Shown: positions 1 to 9,942 of the stretch, one piece after another
Layout of the letters: each line of letters opens with the position of its first letter
Numbering within the stretch: the first letter of the stretch is position 1
Assembly: GCA_015501075.1 (NCBI GenBank)
Contig: JADNYJ010000721.1
Location: forward strand, 1 to 15,111
Origin: Gymnopilus junonius
Lineage: Eukaryota > Basidiomycota > Agaricomycetes > Agaricales > Galerinaceae
DNA length: 15,111 bases
Direction: 5' to 3'
The notes under the pieces: generated by a model
Databases searched by the model: none
The model's input: only the letters and a program-made list of their open reading frames with translations
Told to the model about the DNA's origin: nothing
Translations under genes and position numbers: made by a program

Positions 1-1260
1 TCCGATTGAGGAACGAAGCCACCATAAACTCAGAAGCCTTCGAGATAAAAGCCTGATCCGATGTTATAACATGACTCGGGCTTCAAAGGAAAAGACAGTC
101 GCTAATACAAAATGCAAGGTAAAAAGATGAATACCTATAATTAGAGACCTGGCTGCTTTTCCTTCCGCCATGTCATATAACGCGTCCTTATTTCCACTTT
201 CATCAACCAAGGCCTTGAACATACTCCCCTCCTTCTGAAAGAGATATTTTGGACGATCAAATTCGGCCTGGAATGATTATTAGTCAAATCTAAAAAAAAA
301 TTTAAATAATCAGGAACAACGCGTCCTTCGTTGAGGGCCATCGTTACTGCGTTAGTACGAAATGAATTATGCTTTGGTCTCTGAGACGTACTATTTTGTC
401 TGCATACATGAGTCTGCAAGGTGTGCGACAGTGATGACAGTCACATCAGATGGCAGTTTCTGCCGTAATGTCGTTGATCTTGTTAATCAATAATAATTGT
501 TTAGGAGAAAGCGTACCGATAGCAGAAGTTGGTAAAGATTATTCAGGACCAGGTCTAGAGGACGGAACTTCGAATGTACGTACCTTTTCCTCCAGGATAA
601 GAAGCTTGCTCCCGCGCACCATTGCCCGAGCGAAAGCTCTTGGTTTCAAGTTGATGGTTATCTGCACCCATTGAAGTTCGGACCCCTGAAATTCCAATCA
701 TTCTACTCAGTGATATACTATTTCCTGTGGACTTGATTAGAGCTTGATCATGAATGTCATTTGAATCAATCATAGAGTGTCAAGTGGAAGAAGCGTCAAA
801 TTATGGGTGAATGGGATTGACCAATTCCTCCGTGGAGCCTTTAGTCATTGTTTGAAAGATCAGTAAACTGGTGTGAAAATGTTGTAAAGAAGAAGGCGGG
901 AAACTTTATCTGCAACATAGATTGGAGAGGATCTCGGAAAAATTCAGGAGGATAAAGCCTACGGAGCTGGAAGTCCTGCTCAAAATTGACAACAAGAGTT
1001 TAAAATGACACAAACTTAATCAAAATCCTCCAGACAGACTTAAGATTAAAAAATGATGGAGCTTGAGTCGAACACAACGAATCGTAATTACGATGACGAT
1101 ATTGTCTGTGTACTTCGAATGTAATATAGCAAAGATGGGCGGACTCTCTTGCACAGAAATCAGGGTGCACCTCGAAGCTGGCATGAACCAGGAGTCCTTC
1201 TTTAGACGATATAAATAGCGAAGAGATAGAAAAATAAAGACCATGATGAGCTCCCACATA
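1..1260 (-). pseudogene. ABC transporter C-terminal region (second ATPase domain), frameshifted, partial at left edge
   Basis: The clearest exon is 267-149, which reads AEFDRPKYLFQKEG and then SMFKALVDESGNKDALYDMAE; this is the end of the second nucleotide-binding domain of fungal full-size ABC exporters (ABCC/MRP-like). It is preceded by an intron at 317-268 with a TGACTAA branch site, and by 346-318, which reads MALNEGRV. Further upstream on the minus strand, near 465-430, is LRQKLPSDVTVITVAH, the H-loop region with its histidine, and near 625-580 is ARAMVRGSKLLILEE, the Walker B region (consensus ends in DEAT). Around 770-720 SNDIHDQALIKSTG fits the stretch ahead of the signature motif. 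Weak membrane-domain-like text lies at 1020-900 and 1257-1020. These pieces lie in different frames, and no Walker A or signature motif is readable, so the copy is either a decayed pseudogene or badly sequenced. A possible last exon is 80-1. The family call is fairly safe; the subfamily and exon map are not. Confidence 0.6.
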
Positions 1261-1744
1261 TGCTAGAAATTGCTAATTCTCTGCTTGATTTTCTTACCTA
1301 AGAGCATGTAAAACCTGTTGGTAGCTAATACTAGAGATTTGCACCAAGCACAAAAAATTTCCTGAGGACCAGAGAACACCTATATTCCGTCGTTACCGCA
1401 GCCTCAATATTGCCTGTCAAATTTAAGTCATAAGAATTTCGAAGAGAAAAGATACATCAACAACTTATCCTAGGCATTTTAAACATACAGATGTGCTTAA
1501 AGAGGGTAGTAACAAACGGAAGTGAGGAAGAACGTGCATGTTTAACCCTTCCAGTCGTCTACCTTACACGAGGCAAAAATGCGGCCATGACCGAGTCACT
1601 GTCAAATCGAAGCACTAGTCACTTTAATTGTTCAAGGAACAAAGACTCGAAAATCTGCGCTGATCATCTGATAACAAAATCAGTACTTATACCAAAGAGC
1701 TAATTCTTGCCCTTTTATTCTTATTTCCGTGGTCGAACTTGATC
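1261..1744. other. Unassigned sequence between the ABC remnant and the coiled-coil gene
   Basis: No convincing gene. A 70-codon plus-strand open frame at 1491-1703 has no recognisable motif. The minus strand may hold further decayed membrane-domain exons of the ABC transporter, for example a reading ending SYQQVLHALR near 1330-1280, but this is too weak to annotate. The last 50 bases hold a pyrimidine-rich stretch just ahead of the start codon at 1745, as is common in fungal promoters; I see no TATA box. Confidence 0.4.
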
Positions 1745-3263
1745 ATGTTGGGATCCTCTTCTTCCAAGGCAACCACCCCCGCCGACTCGGACCCAAACGA
1801 GGACTCGAACTTGGGCTCAGAAACAGGGCCAAGTTACGACTCCGAAGACTCAGGTTCAAGCACCCAATCCGACGCCGAACCCTTCGACCTGGACATCGAC
1901 ATGTTGGTCCGTCGCAGGGGAGATACCAGGTTCTTGTTGAGCGTACCCCGCAAGAAATTTGTGTACAAGACGCCTATGTGGAAGTTGTCGTCGACATGCA
2001 CCAAGAGCACCATATCGCGACAGGCATCATCACAGAGGGGATCGACAAAATTACACCGTACGTGCCCGTCAAATTTGCCGAGGGAGAAGGTGTGACTGTT
2101 ACTCGTGACTGTTACATGTGCTACCACGCTGAAATGTAATGCAGATGGCCAACAAGTTCCTATCCCATTCAATAATATGGAAGACGCCCTCGTCACCATG
2201 GATGCCATCCTCCCACGCGAGAGAAATCATTGCCTCATGCTGGTTGAGATGAAGACGTCTTTTCTGCACCCGGACCCACTCGAGTCTAAGGTAAAGGTAT
2301 GTGCTTGCAATGGTGATCATACATATGGACGGACTCTGTCTGACATACCACCACAGAAAGCAAAGCGAAGGAAGAGGAAAATGATGAAAATGATTGGAAG
2401 CTGGCGCTGAAGGGCTTACAGCAGCAGCTGGAGGCAGATAGGGAGCGCTCGCGGTTGGCGGAGAAGAAGCTGAAGGCCAAGATGAAGCGTGCAAAGAGAA
2501 GGCAAACCTTGCAGAAGAGAAGGCAAACCTTGCAGCAGAGGAGGCTAAGCTTGCAGCGGAGAACATAAAGCTTGCAGCGGAGAAGATAAGGCTTGCAGAA
2601 GAGAAGATAACGCAGCTGGAGGTGGATTTGGGGCGAGAGACGGCCAGAGCAACGCAAGCGGAGCAGGACTTGGAGGTGGCGTCCGCCGTCCAAGCAGAAA
2701 ACCAGAGGGACACCGACGAGTTTATCGCCAGCGGGGTGCGTCTTCTCATCCCTTTTCATCCTTTCTCACCATGATAAACATTCTTTTTTCTTTAGTGCCG
2801 CGAAAACACCGCCGCATACTACCGTATCAAAGTTCGCCATCTCGTCAACCTCGTCCAAGCGCAACTGGCATACAGCACAATCTCAACGACCAAGTTGGAC
2901 GAGCGTGACGCCATCAAGCGTTGGCGGCGTTACTGTAGCACTCTCACCAACCTGTCGTTCAATGACAAGTTGTTAAAAGTAGAGCAGCACATTAGGTCGA
3001 ACCGGAAACCAGAGGATGTGACGGCTACGAATGGCCTCATCGCTTCCGGTGCGTTAGCAATTTTGATAGATGATTCCAGTCTTCGTGCTATAGGTGATGC
3101 GGCTGCGCATCCTGGTCCTGTGACAAAAGCGAATGAGAGGGGGTACCGGGATGCTATTGATTCTATCTTGTCTCATGCGGTGGCGGTCAATAAACCGGAT
3201 TTGGAGCGACACCTGAAGGCATGTGTTGATTATTTGCTTCTTGTTTCCGGCTCGTCTGCTTGA
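1745..3263 (+). CDS. Acidic coiled-coil protein of unknown function with HEPN/DUF4145-like C-terminal domain
   Basis: I do not recognise a named family. The start ATG at 1745 opens a serine/acid-rich N-terminus (MLGSSSSKATTPADSDPNED). A compact domain follows, reading YQVLVERTPQEICVQDAYVE and later TGIITEGIDKITPYVPVKFA. Intron 1 is 2090-2144 (55 bases, phase 1) and joins EGE to DGQQVPIPFNNMEDALVTMD. Intron 2 begins near 2290-2297 and ends at 2360. Next comes a strongly charged coiled coil (WKLALKGLQQQLEADRERS, then 7-residue repeats). Intron 3 is 2736-2795 (60 bases, phase 0). The last exon, 2796-3263, encodes an all-helical-looking domain containing LRAIGDAAAHPG and ends ...LLLVSGSSA. The frame must shift once in the G run at 1917-1920 and once near 2493-2495, and the intron 2 joint is off by one base; each is repaired by one extra base. 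The gene is convergent with the SNF2 gene. An AT-rich stretch just after the stop could carry the polyadenylation signal. Gene reality is well supported by in-phase introns and composition; function is unknown. Confidence 0.75.
2488..2612 (+). repeat. Tandem 21-base (heptad) repeats encoding a coiled coil
   Basis: The triplet CTT followed by GCAG recurs at 2508, 2529, 2550, 2571 and 2592, exactly 21 bases apart each time. The translated units are AEEKANL, AAEEAKL, AAENIKL and AAEKIRL, one heptad each with leucine in a fixed position, so the DNA repeat builds a regular coiled coil. It continues with less regular heptads (AEEKITQLEVD) to about 2640. Such repeats can lengthen or shorten by replication slippage. 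Confidence 0.85.
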
Positions 3264-4626
3264 TACCTTTTTGCTTTCTTCTTGAGTTCTCGTTCTGTAC
3301 AATAATTAATTTTATATACCAATGTTCTAATTTGGAATTTCACTTCTCGTGCATTTGAATTCATAATATCAAGTGCGCTCACTCGATCGTACTCTACGGT
3401 TTATATACATGAACCTATGGTTCAAAGGGTGAAATGGAGGGAAGGAATTTAAAGGAAATAAAATGTTCAACGTTGGCCGCGGTGCCACATTCATTAGGGC
3501 CCAAGTACACGGATTGCGAGCACTTTCAGCACACATGTACCGTGTTTTTATTCATGAGTCAGTTCGCAATAATGAAGGACGCTGGTGATTACTGACTGAA
3601 CGATCGTTTTGTCCTCCTAAATGCTGAACATTGCTCGGTCCTGCCTGAGGCCCGTTGCTCCACCATTAACACCTTAGCGGGCTCCGAATAAGTCCGAATA
3701 CCGTGGTGGACCTAAAGAGGGTCCTCCAGAACTTTCGGAAGATCCAGAGTTATTATTACTGAATTGGATTGGAGCAGAAAGTGCGCCTTAGAATTTGAAT
3801 AAATTAGCTTTCTTTTCTTTTCTTTTTTTTTTTTGGATATTTCAACATACCACAGAAAAAGAGCATAGAGTATAGAAAGACATAGAGTAATTTCATGTTG
3901 TATGGATAGCTGAGGGACGAAGGAGAAGATGGGTTTCAAAGGGCTGCCTGAACCTGAGATGCAGAGGAACTAACTGACGACCAGTGCAGGCTCATGCCTT
4001 GCTACCCATTTTATACTCTACTATCGCAAGATCTGGAACCACTGACAGAGAAGCACCAGAATTTTCAAAACTTGCTATCATTTTTATGGACCCACAAATG
4101 ACCTTCTGATGATTGGATGAATGCAATGGCAAATGGCACATTCCTATCCATAAATACAATGACATTAAGTTAGGACTAGTCTTCCCACCAAATGATATCC
4201 AATGGCATGATGTAGATATCGGGTCCTTGTGCATCTGCGTGTGTGTGTGCATTGGCCCTGAATAACAATGTGGGTGAGACCGACATCTGGGAACTAACTA
4301 CAGGCTGAAGACATAGACCAGGGACCAGCAGGTCTTTGCCATTCATAGTACTTACTTTTTATACTGATAGCTATATCACGATGAACAGGATATACATTTG
4401 GAGAGAAATCGATTTGAAGGAACCCATTAGCAGCCATTTTTACTTAAATGCTAGCTGAAATACAAGACTTCCAATCCTGAGTTATCTTGCTACACAAGAT
4501 GAATCATCAACTTCACGATAGGATATTATACTTTAGCAGGACTATTAAATATGTGTATTAATGGAGCGAGAAATGGAGACAAGTGAAGTTCCAATGCGTG
4601 TAGAGAAACCCATTGTATCTCCAGAA
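3264..4626. other. Convergent intergenic region, no gene recognised
   Basis: This 1.36 kb separates the 3' ends of two convergent genes. Open frames here (minus 3712-3939 and 3992-4252) have low-complexity or motif-free translations and no splice-site pattern that extends them. Visible small elements are a perfect palindrome with 6-base arms and a 3-base centre at 3410-3424 (TGAACC TAT GGTTCA), a pyrimidine tract at about 3808-3834, a doubled CCGAATA near 3685-3700, and a short TG run near 4231-4240. I see no terminal repeats or target-site duplications that would mark an insertion. Confidence 0.5.
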
Positions 4627-7600
4627 TCAATCAGAAGAGTCTGATTCCTGATTAGAAACAGCCCAGTCATCCAGTTCTGCAAGGATTTTTCTCCAATCTT
4701 CCAGAGATTGATGCGTGCTAGGAAAAATTTATGAGCAGGAAGACCAAATTATTACCATTGCAGTAAGCAATGTACAAGTCATGAGCGAAAGTCGGGATAT
4801 CCTCTGGCCCATTGATCATTCCAAGTTGAACAAGAGCCTTATGCCAAGAATGAAGTCTGGAGATAATGACCATTAGTGGATCCTCATTCGAGATTAAAAA
4901 TAACATGAAATTAACACTCACTGCTGCTCTGGTGTGGGCGAAGCCTTGTACTGATGATGACTTCTTCTTGGTGGCCATTGTTCCTTGGGTGATACCTCTG
5001 TCTCTTTTTCTGCACCCTTACTTTTCTTCCGGCGCACCTTCTGGAGGTCATCTCAGTATATCAACAATACGTTGTCCTTAAAGTGTGAGAAAGAAAACAC
5101 ACCAAAAGAGTTTGCACTCGTTCTGCTTCAATCTTACTTGGGTACCAGAATCTTGTCATTTTGGTGACTGTACGTTACACCAATTGCGCTGAGTGTGTGT
5201 TTGATGACATCCTGCTCACGAGGTGCAGTCAGCGGAGCTGTGCAGAGCCCACAACCTGTCAGAGCGAACGCCAGCTGCAATGGAACAATAGTACACACTG
5301 TCATCAAATAGTAAAGCTCCGAGCCCTTTCATATTTCCCTACAATGACAAAATTTAAATCTACACGGAAATGAAACAAAGATAACGCACAACTATATCGT
5401 CTTTTCCAAACTTCGCATCTGCCTTGACAAGCTCATTTGCAGGTTTGGCAGATTTCTTTCCCTTGTGAGCACTAGCACCCATATTGGCGAGTGCCCAGTC
5501 CAGCTCTGCAAGGTTGGCTTTCTCGATCTTCCCGATATCTTGTCAGCTGATGCCTTTACATTCAAAAGCCAAACTTACCGCCATTTTTGTCGCCCAATTT
5601 GTCTTCATGCAGCTTGAAAATGTTGTTGATACCAAACAACTTGCCCTGTTTTCCTGTATCGCCTTGTACGCCTTCGAAATACCTGTGAAAGACGGCCGGC
5701 CATCAATATACTTTTTCAAGCATCATCATCAAAAAGAACAGACCGCGTCTGAACACTGGCCTCATAACCTATCACCATTTGCTGTTGTTTATAGATTTGC
5801 CTGCGGTAAATAAGTTCCTCAACAGAGCCTGCGCCAAGCAATCTGTAAACGGACACGTCGCGAGTCTGGCCAAATCGAAATGCTCTGTAAAAACCAGATT
5901 TGAAATAAATTTGACGATAAACTGATGAAGACATTCACCTGTCCATGCTTGAAGGTCATGCGCAGGATCTAATATGTTCATCAGCAAGCACGCTCACTCA
6001 GGAAGTGAGGTCCTACACACTCCAATTCGGATCTAGATCTCTACATCAACCTCTCACTTTCATCATATCAATGGGGACGAAGATGGCTTACCAAAAATAA
6101 CCACTTTGTTTGCCCCTTTATTATGCGAAAACAAATAAATGATTCCCATTTGCGATCAAAACCACCTCAGACGCACCTGTTAGATTAAGACCGGTCCCGC
6201 CAGCAAGGGTAGATATTAAAAATATGTATACGTTAGGATCGTGGTTGAATTTATCGATCATGGGCATGCCTAGCCCAGGATGCTGTGTCAAGTAAAATCA
6301 ACGCCAAGCCAATGAACTCACGTTCTGCCTGTTTCGTACTCCCATCCAACTTCAAAATCCATAATCTTGAAGAAAATAAATGAAAACACGTCACAAGAAC
6401 GAAAAGAATAGATGACTCACTCCTGGTATTAAGATGAAACTCAAGCATTTCCAGCAACTTGACAGATTTCGTGAAAATCAGAACTTTATTCGTCCGGTCC
6501 TTCCTCCATTCCTTGAGAAGGACTTCCAATGTCTGCATCCAGGTTAGGTCGGGCCAACACACGCTGGACAAGAAAACCCCAAAGCATGTTGGGTCAGACT
6601 CACAGCCCATTTTCCGCAATTTTGAGGTTGCATCATGGCTGTGCCAAATTTTGGTATATTTCCATCTGGGAATGCAATTTCGGCCAATTGCCGATTACGA
6701 ACGGTCTAAACACATCCATTTAAATCAGAAAAAAAATCGGTAGGAAGACAAAGGCCATATACTTGATCAGTTGTGTCGTTTGGACCTTGGGAAGATATAA
6801 ATCAGCGGATAAGGAGCCGGTTCGATGGGAAATCCTTACCAGGCAAAATTAACCCAAGATGGTTTGATAATTTGATCAAGATAGACATATATCGGAAGAC
6901 ATCGCCAACGACAAAAGGATGACAACAGGCCTTCCTTCTACGAAAATGAAATCAAAATAATGACGCCATTAGTACGTTTCCACAGGAATACAATCCAAAC
7001 AAGAACATGACTAACGGCTTTCCTGATCCACAAGTACATTTCTCGTCTCGTTTCAGCAAATTCTGCATCGCTTCCATGTTCAGAATATTCTTATATGCGG
7101 AGATTTGTCTGTCTGTCAGAGGACAGAAGACGACTTGGTCCGTTTTTTGAGGAAGCTATTTGGTGGTCAAGCCGTCTCAGAAAAGTCTTCGAATTAACAT
7201 TAACTGCGATTGTTCACCTGGTCTTTGATGATATCTTTCGTCCTAACCAGCCATTCAAAGTAATCAGTGATCCAAGAAGCAAGAAGCAAAACAGCAAAAA
7301 GAAGCCACCCCACCTTCTCAAAAAGAAATTCGGCAACAACTTATTCCTCAACACCTTCGCAACAACCAACGCCTTTGCCCTCTCCTCCTCACTGGCACCC
7401 GCACTCTGACCTCTCGTCAGCGGCTTGGCCACATATCCATTCCACTGCCTCCCCGTCCCCAGCCGCCCTGGATTCGTCCAGTCCAGGATCGTCCAGAGCT
7501 CCTTATACGAATTCTGGATCGCCGTGCCTGTCAGCCCGAAGCGCCTTAGGCAGCTGAATTGGTGATAAGCTTGCGTGATTTGGGATGAGGTGTTTTTGAC

Positions 7601-9880
7601 GCGGTGCACTTCGTCGACGATTATGAGACTCCAGGGGAGGTCGTCGAGCGTGTTGATGTCTCGACGGGCGAGGTCGAAGGAGGTTATGACTGAAGATTTT
7701 CAGTTAGACGAATAAATGGGGAGTGAAGTATTATATAGTCTACTCACCAACGTCCAGACGGCCGAGTTTAAAATCATTAATGACCGGCTCACGGTCTTTT
7801 GGACCACCAGTATACAGCCCGACTTCAAAATAGCCCCACTATCAATAAATGGGCTCAGCAAAGAAATTACGCATACAAGGAAACAAGAATAAAACTCACC
7901 GTCTCAAACTCCCTTTCCCAATTGTGCACCACCGTGCTGGGTGCGATGATCAAGCACGTGGGCCACTTGGCATTAGCCTTGGGCAGCTGTTTTTTCTCCT
8001 TCCACGCTTTTTTGTCTTGCATCTTAGAGACGAACCGCCGACGGCGGTGTCTATCCGTTATGACGCCGTCTTTTTTCATAATAGCAGAGAGGAAGGAGAT
8101 GATCTGGATGGTTTTACCTGTAAATAATGATTAAACTTTTGTCAGGCGGGGACGTTCTTGGGAGTACAACAACACGCCCTGCGATGAAAAAAGACAAACC
8201 CTGAAGAAAAAAATATCAGAATCTGTTTTATGGAGTCGAATATGAGAAGGACCGGAAAAAGAAAGACACTTACTAAACCCATGTCATCACCCAACAACCC
8301 TCCTTTCCCCTCTTTATATTGCCTATACATAAACTCGACACCCTCACGTTGATAATCCCGCAGATAGGTGTTGATCGCGCCAGGCACTTTGATTCCGGAC
8401 TCGGCATCAAGAATAAGACCTCTCTCATGCCTTTGCTTGGAATTGAGCGGGAAGCCAGGTTTGGGGCGGAGTTTCTGCATAGTGCGCATGCGAAGGAAAG
8501 TTTGTGTTTGTTAGTATATTGGTGTTGGAATGGAATGTTGAGGTGAATGTACCGGATTGATAGTCTCCTCTGCTTCAGAGTCGGATTCTGTGGCGGAGTC
8601 GTCGTCGGCGTCAGGAGGCGTTGATTGAGAGAGTTTGCTGGCTGTCGAGAAAAAGATATTCAGTTATTCCTATTTCGAGAAGGAATAAAGATATTAGATA
8701 TTTACTAGACGCCTGTGCAGGCCTGTAGGGTACAGAAGGCGCCATCTCAGCTTCTGAATCAGGCTCCGTTTCAGATTCAGTCTCGGAGAGCTCAGCTATA
8801 CATTCACAGTTACTTCAGTAAACAGTTTGCCTGTAACATAGAAATTCAAACTAACCAGGATTTGGAGGAGGAATAATTTTTGGTGGAGCAGGACTCGACA
8901 TTATATTACTTGGGCCAGCTTGCTCTGCGTCCGAATCAGGTTCTACGGTTAACGTCAGGACATGTAAAAAGAAGATGAAAAACAGACAACAAAAATTAAA
9001 GATAATTCGTTCGACCTACCAGTTGCAGAGTCATCTTCCCCAACTAGTGCTGCCTGCACCAAGGCAGATGTTAGTGCAGTTGTGGGTGTAGCTGTAGATG
9101 GAGTAGAACCACTCGAAGCACCATCACTGCGCAGAAAGAAGCCTGCTCGTGAGTGCCTCGGACCGTCATCTTCCGCCTCATCTTCCTCTCGCTCTTCCTC
9201 TCGCTCTTCCTCTTCCTCCTCCTCATCTGCGAAGCTTTTTCCTACCATTGGCTCATCTACGACTTCGTCCTCCTCCTCCGAAGCGGAGTGCAACTCGATG
9301 TTTTCCTCATCTAGTGTTGGAAGTCGGAAGAGACAGTTATATTAGCAGGCTTTGTGAGGGACAGACACATTCGCCAAAGCCTCACCAAAATATGTGAGCA
9401 AAGGGTTAGGTCAGTACTTTCAAGACGGACGATCCCTGTAGTACAATAGCAAAGACAGTGAGCACCTGTTCCGTACAGAAACAGAACACGAAAAACCAAC
9501 GTTTCCTTCCTCTCGACTCACTCGCACCCCGCCCCGTCCCCTCCAGCACATCCAACCTCCTCTTCTTTTTTGGCCCCGCACCTTCAGTCACATCCGATGC
9601 CCTTGCTTTCCTCGCTCGAGACTTGGTCTTCTTGACTACAGGTTCGGGGACGTATACACCAGGTCGGAATTCCGGGTCGGATTCAGAGTCATACTCTGTT
9701 TGATACTGAAAGTCAATACACGCTTAAAGAAAAAAATTTACATGCACACGGGGTGGAGAGGATATTGACGTAGATACACCTGTAAAGTGTAGTAAAGTTT
9801 TGTCAGTGGTTGAGGTGGCGAGGTAGGTAAATGGGAAGTGAATATTGACGTTTATCGTATGCATTTGATTTTCCTGACAT
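4627..9880 (-). CDS. SNF2-family DNA-dependent ATPase, ERCC6L2-like DNA repair helicase
   Basis: Predicted nuclear ATP-driven DNA translocase. ERCC6L2 proteins are known from animals to act in genome maintenance and end joining; the role in this fungus is inferred. About 1090 residues: start ATG at 9880, stop TGA at 4629-4627. Order: basic N-terminus with a likely nuclear signal (GPKKKRRLD); acidic linker; [18 protein letters not shown] (Q-motif region); Walker A GDDMGLGKT near residue 340; Walker B variant IIVDEVH near 470; LTGTAIQN (motif III) near 500; a CxCGSG...CC cysteine cluster near 620; [15 protein letters not shown] (IV) near 715; [15 protein letters not shown] (V) near 775; AFRFGQTRD (VI) near 800; then [11 protein letters not shown] and a helical tail with [15 protein letters not shown], which fits the region after the helicase in ERCC6L2 (HEBO domain) better than CSB/Rad26. 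It ends in acidic [18 protein letters not shown]. One-base shifts are needed at 6354-6357, 5946 and 5138-5139. CSB and Rad54 are the alternatives; both fit less well. Confidence 0.9.
6899..7054 (-). other. SEC-C-like cysteine cluster inside the SNF2 protein, split by an intron
   Basis: The end of exon 7155-7016 reads [12 protein letters not shown] and the start of exon 6937-6840 continues [12 protein letters not shown]. The pattern C-x-C-G-S-G-K-x(4)-C-C/H matches the zinc-binding SEC-C type motif. It sits between helicase motifs III and IV, in the region of lobe-2 insertions. I believe animal ERCC6L2 has a cysteine cluster at the same place, but could not check this here. Confidence 0.65.
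8118..8273 (-). other. Twin introns with a one-base micro-exon in the Walker A motif
   Basis: Exon 8474-8274 ends GGT TTA (GL). A perfect donor GTAAGT starts at 8273; that intron ends TTTTTTTCTTCAG at 8201, with a CTGAT branch-like site 17 bases upstream. Then comes one G at 8200, directly followed by a second donor GTTTGT at 8199; that intron ends TTATTTACAG at 8118 with CTGAC upstream. The next exon starts GTAAAACC. Only by keeping the single G does the message read GGT TTA GGT AAA ACC, which is GLGKT. The two introns are 73 and 82 bases, normal for this gene. Equivalent readings are a 1-base exon or a nested twin intron in which removal of the first creates the donor of the second. Confidence 0.7.
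8553..9310 (-). other. Acidic linker encoded by repeated phase-1 exons
   Basis: Exons 9310-9020, 8942-8856, 8795-8706 and 8641-8553 all begin in phase 1, and the first three also end in phase 1. They carry related acidic motifs: [20 protein letters not shown] and [10 protein letters not shown], plus a long glutamate run encoded by the CT-rich (plus strand) repeat at about 9175-9230. Similar size (87-90 bases), same phase and same motif suggest duplicated exon modules. The region is expected to be disordered and lies ahead of the ATPase core. Confidence 0.7.
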
Positions 9881-9942
9881 GAAAGTTGTGGTCGCTATTC
9901 TGCAGCTTGAGCTCAATGCGTGCTTCAAAATTGGGTAAAACG

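Larger units (their letters stand above)
4627..9880 (-). other. Exon map of the ERCC6L2-like gene
   Basis: Exons read by eye, in transcript order: 9880-9850, 9779-9748, 9705-9522 (or to 9501), 9435-9418 (or to 9386; least certain), 9310-9020, 8942-8856, 8795-8706, 8641-8553, 8474-8274, 8200 (single base), 8117-7900, 7838-7748, 7689-7314, 7242-7218, 7155-7016, 6937-6840, 6785-6763, 6705-6604, 6532-6421, 6365-6322, 6269-6177, 6115-6092, 6032-6021, 5968-5939, 5884-5744, 5682-5579, 5538-5393, 5338-5299, 5237-5103 (or starting 5255), 5040-4922, 4856-4776, 4717-4627. Phases agree at almost every joint, which is strong internal support; the exceptions are the exons 6365-6322, 5968-5939 and 5237-5103, each off by one base, and the join into 9310. 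Confidence 0.8.

Noticed and set aside
2099..2759. 216- and 157-codon minus-strand frames rich in cysteine, serine and leucine
   Set aside because: They are antisense to the repeated coiled-coil exon of the plus-strand gene, and their regularity only mirrors the 21-base repeat.
3410..3424. Palindrome TGAACC TAT GGTTCA as an operator or terminator
   Set aside because: One short palindrome in a eukaryotic intergenic region with no partner copy; chance is sufficient.
5484..5813. 109-codon plus-strand open frame
   Set aside because: It is the shadow of ERCC6L2-like exons 5884-5744, 5682-5579 and 5538-5393 on the minus strand, whose text is conserved.
7267..7557. Plus-strand proline/serine-rich frame
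   Set aside because: Antisense of the exon carrying the DEVH and TGTAIQN motifs.
9082..9397. Serine/proline-rich plus-strand frames
   Set aside because: They are the reverse complement of the glutamate-rich exon 9310-9020; the poly-serine comes from the same CT repeat.
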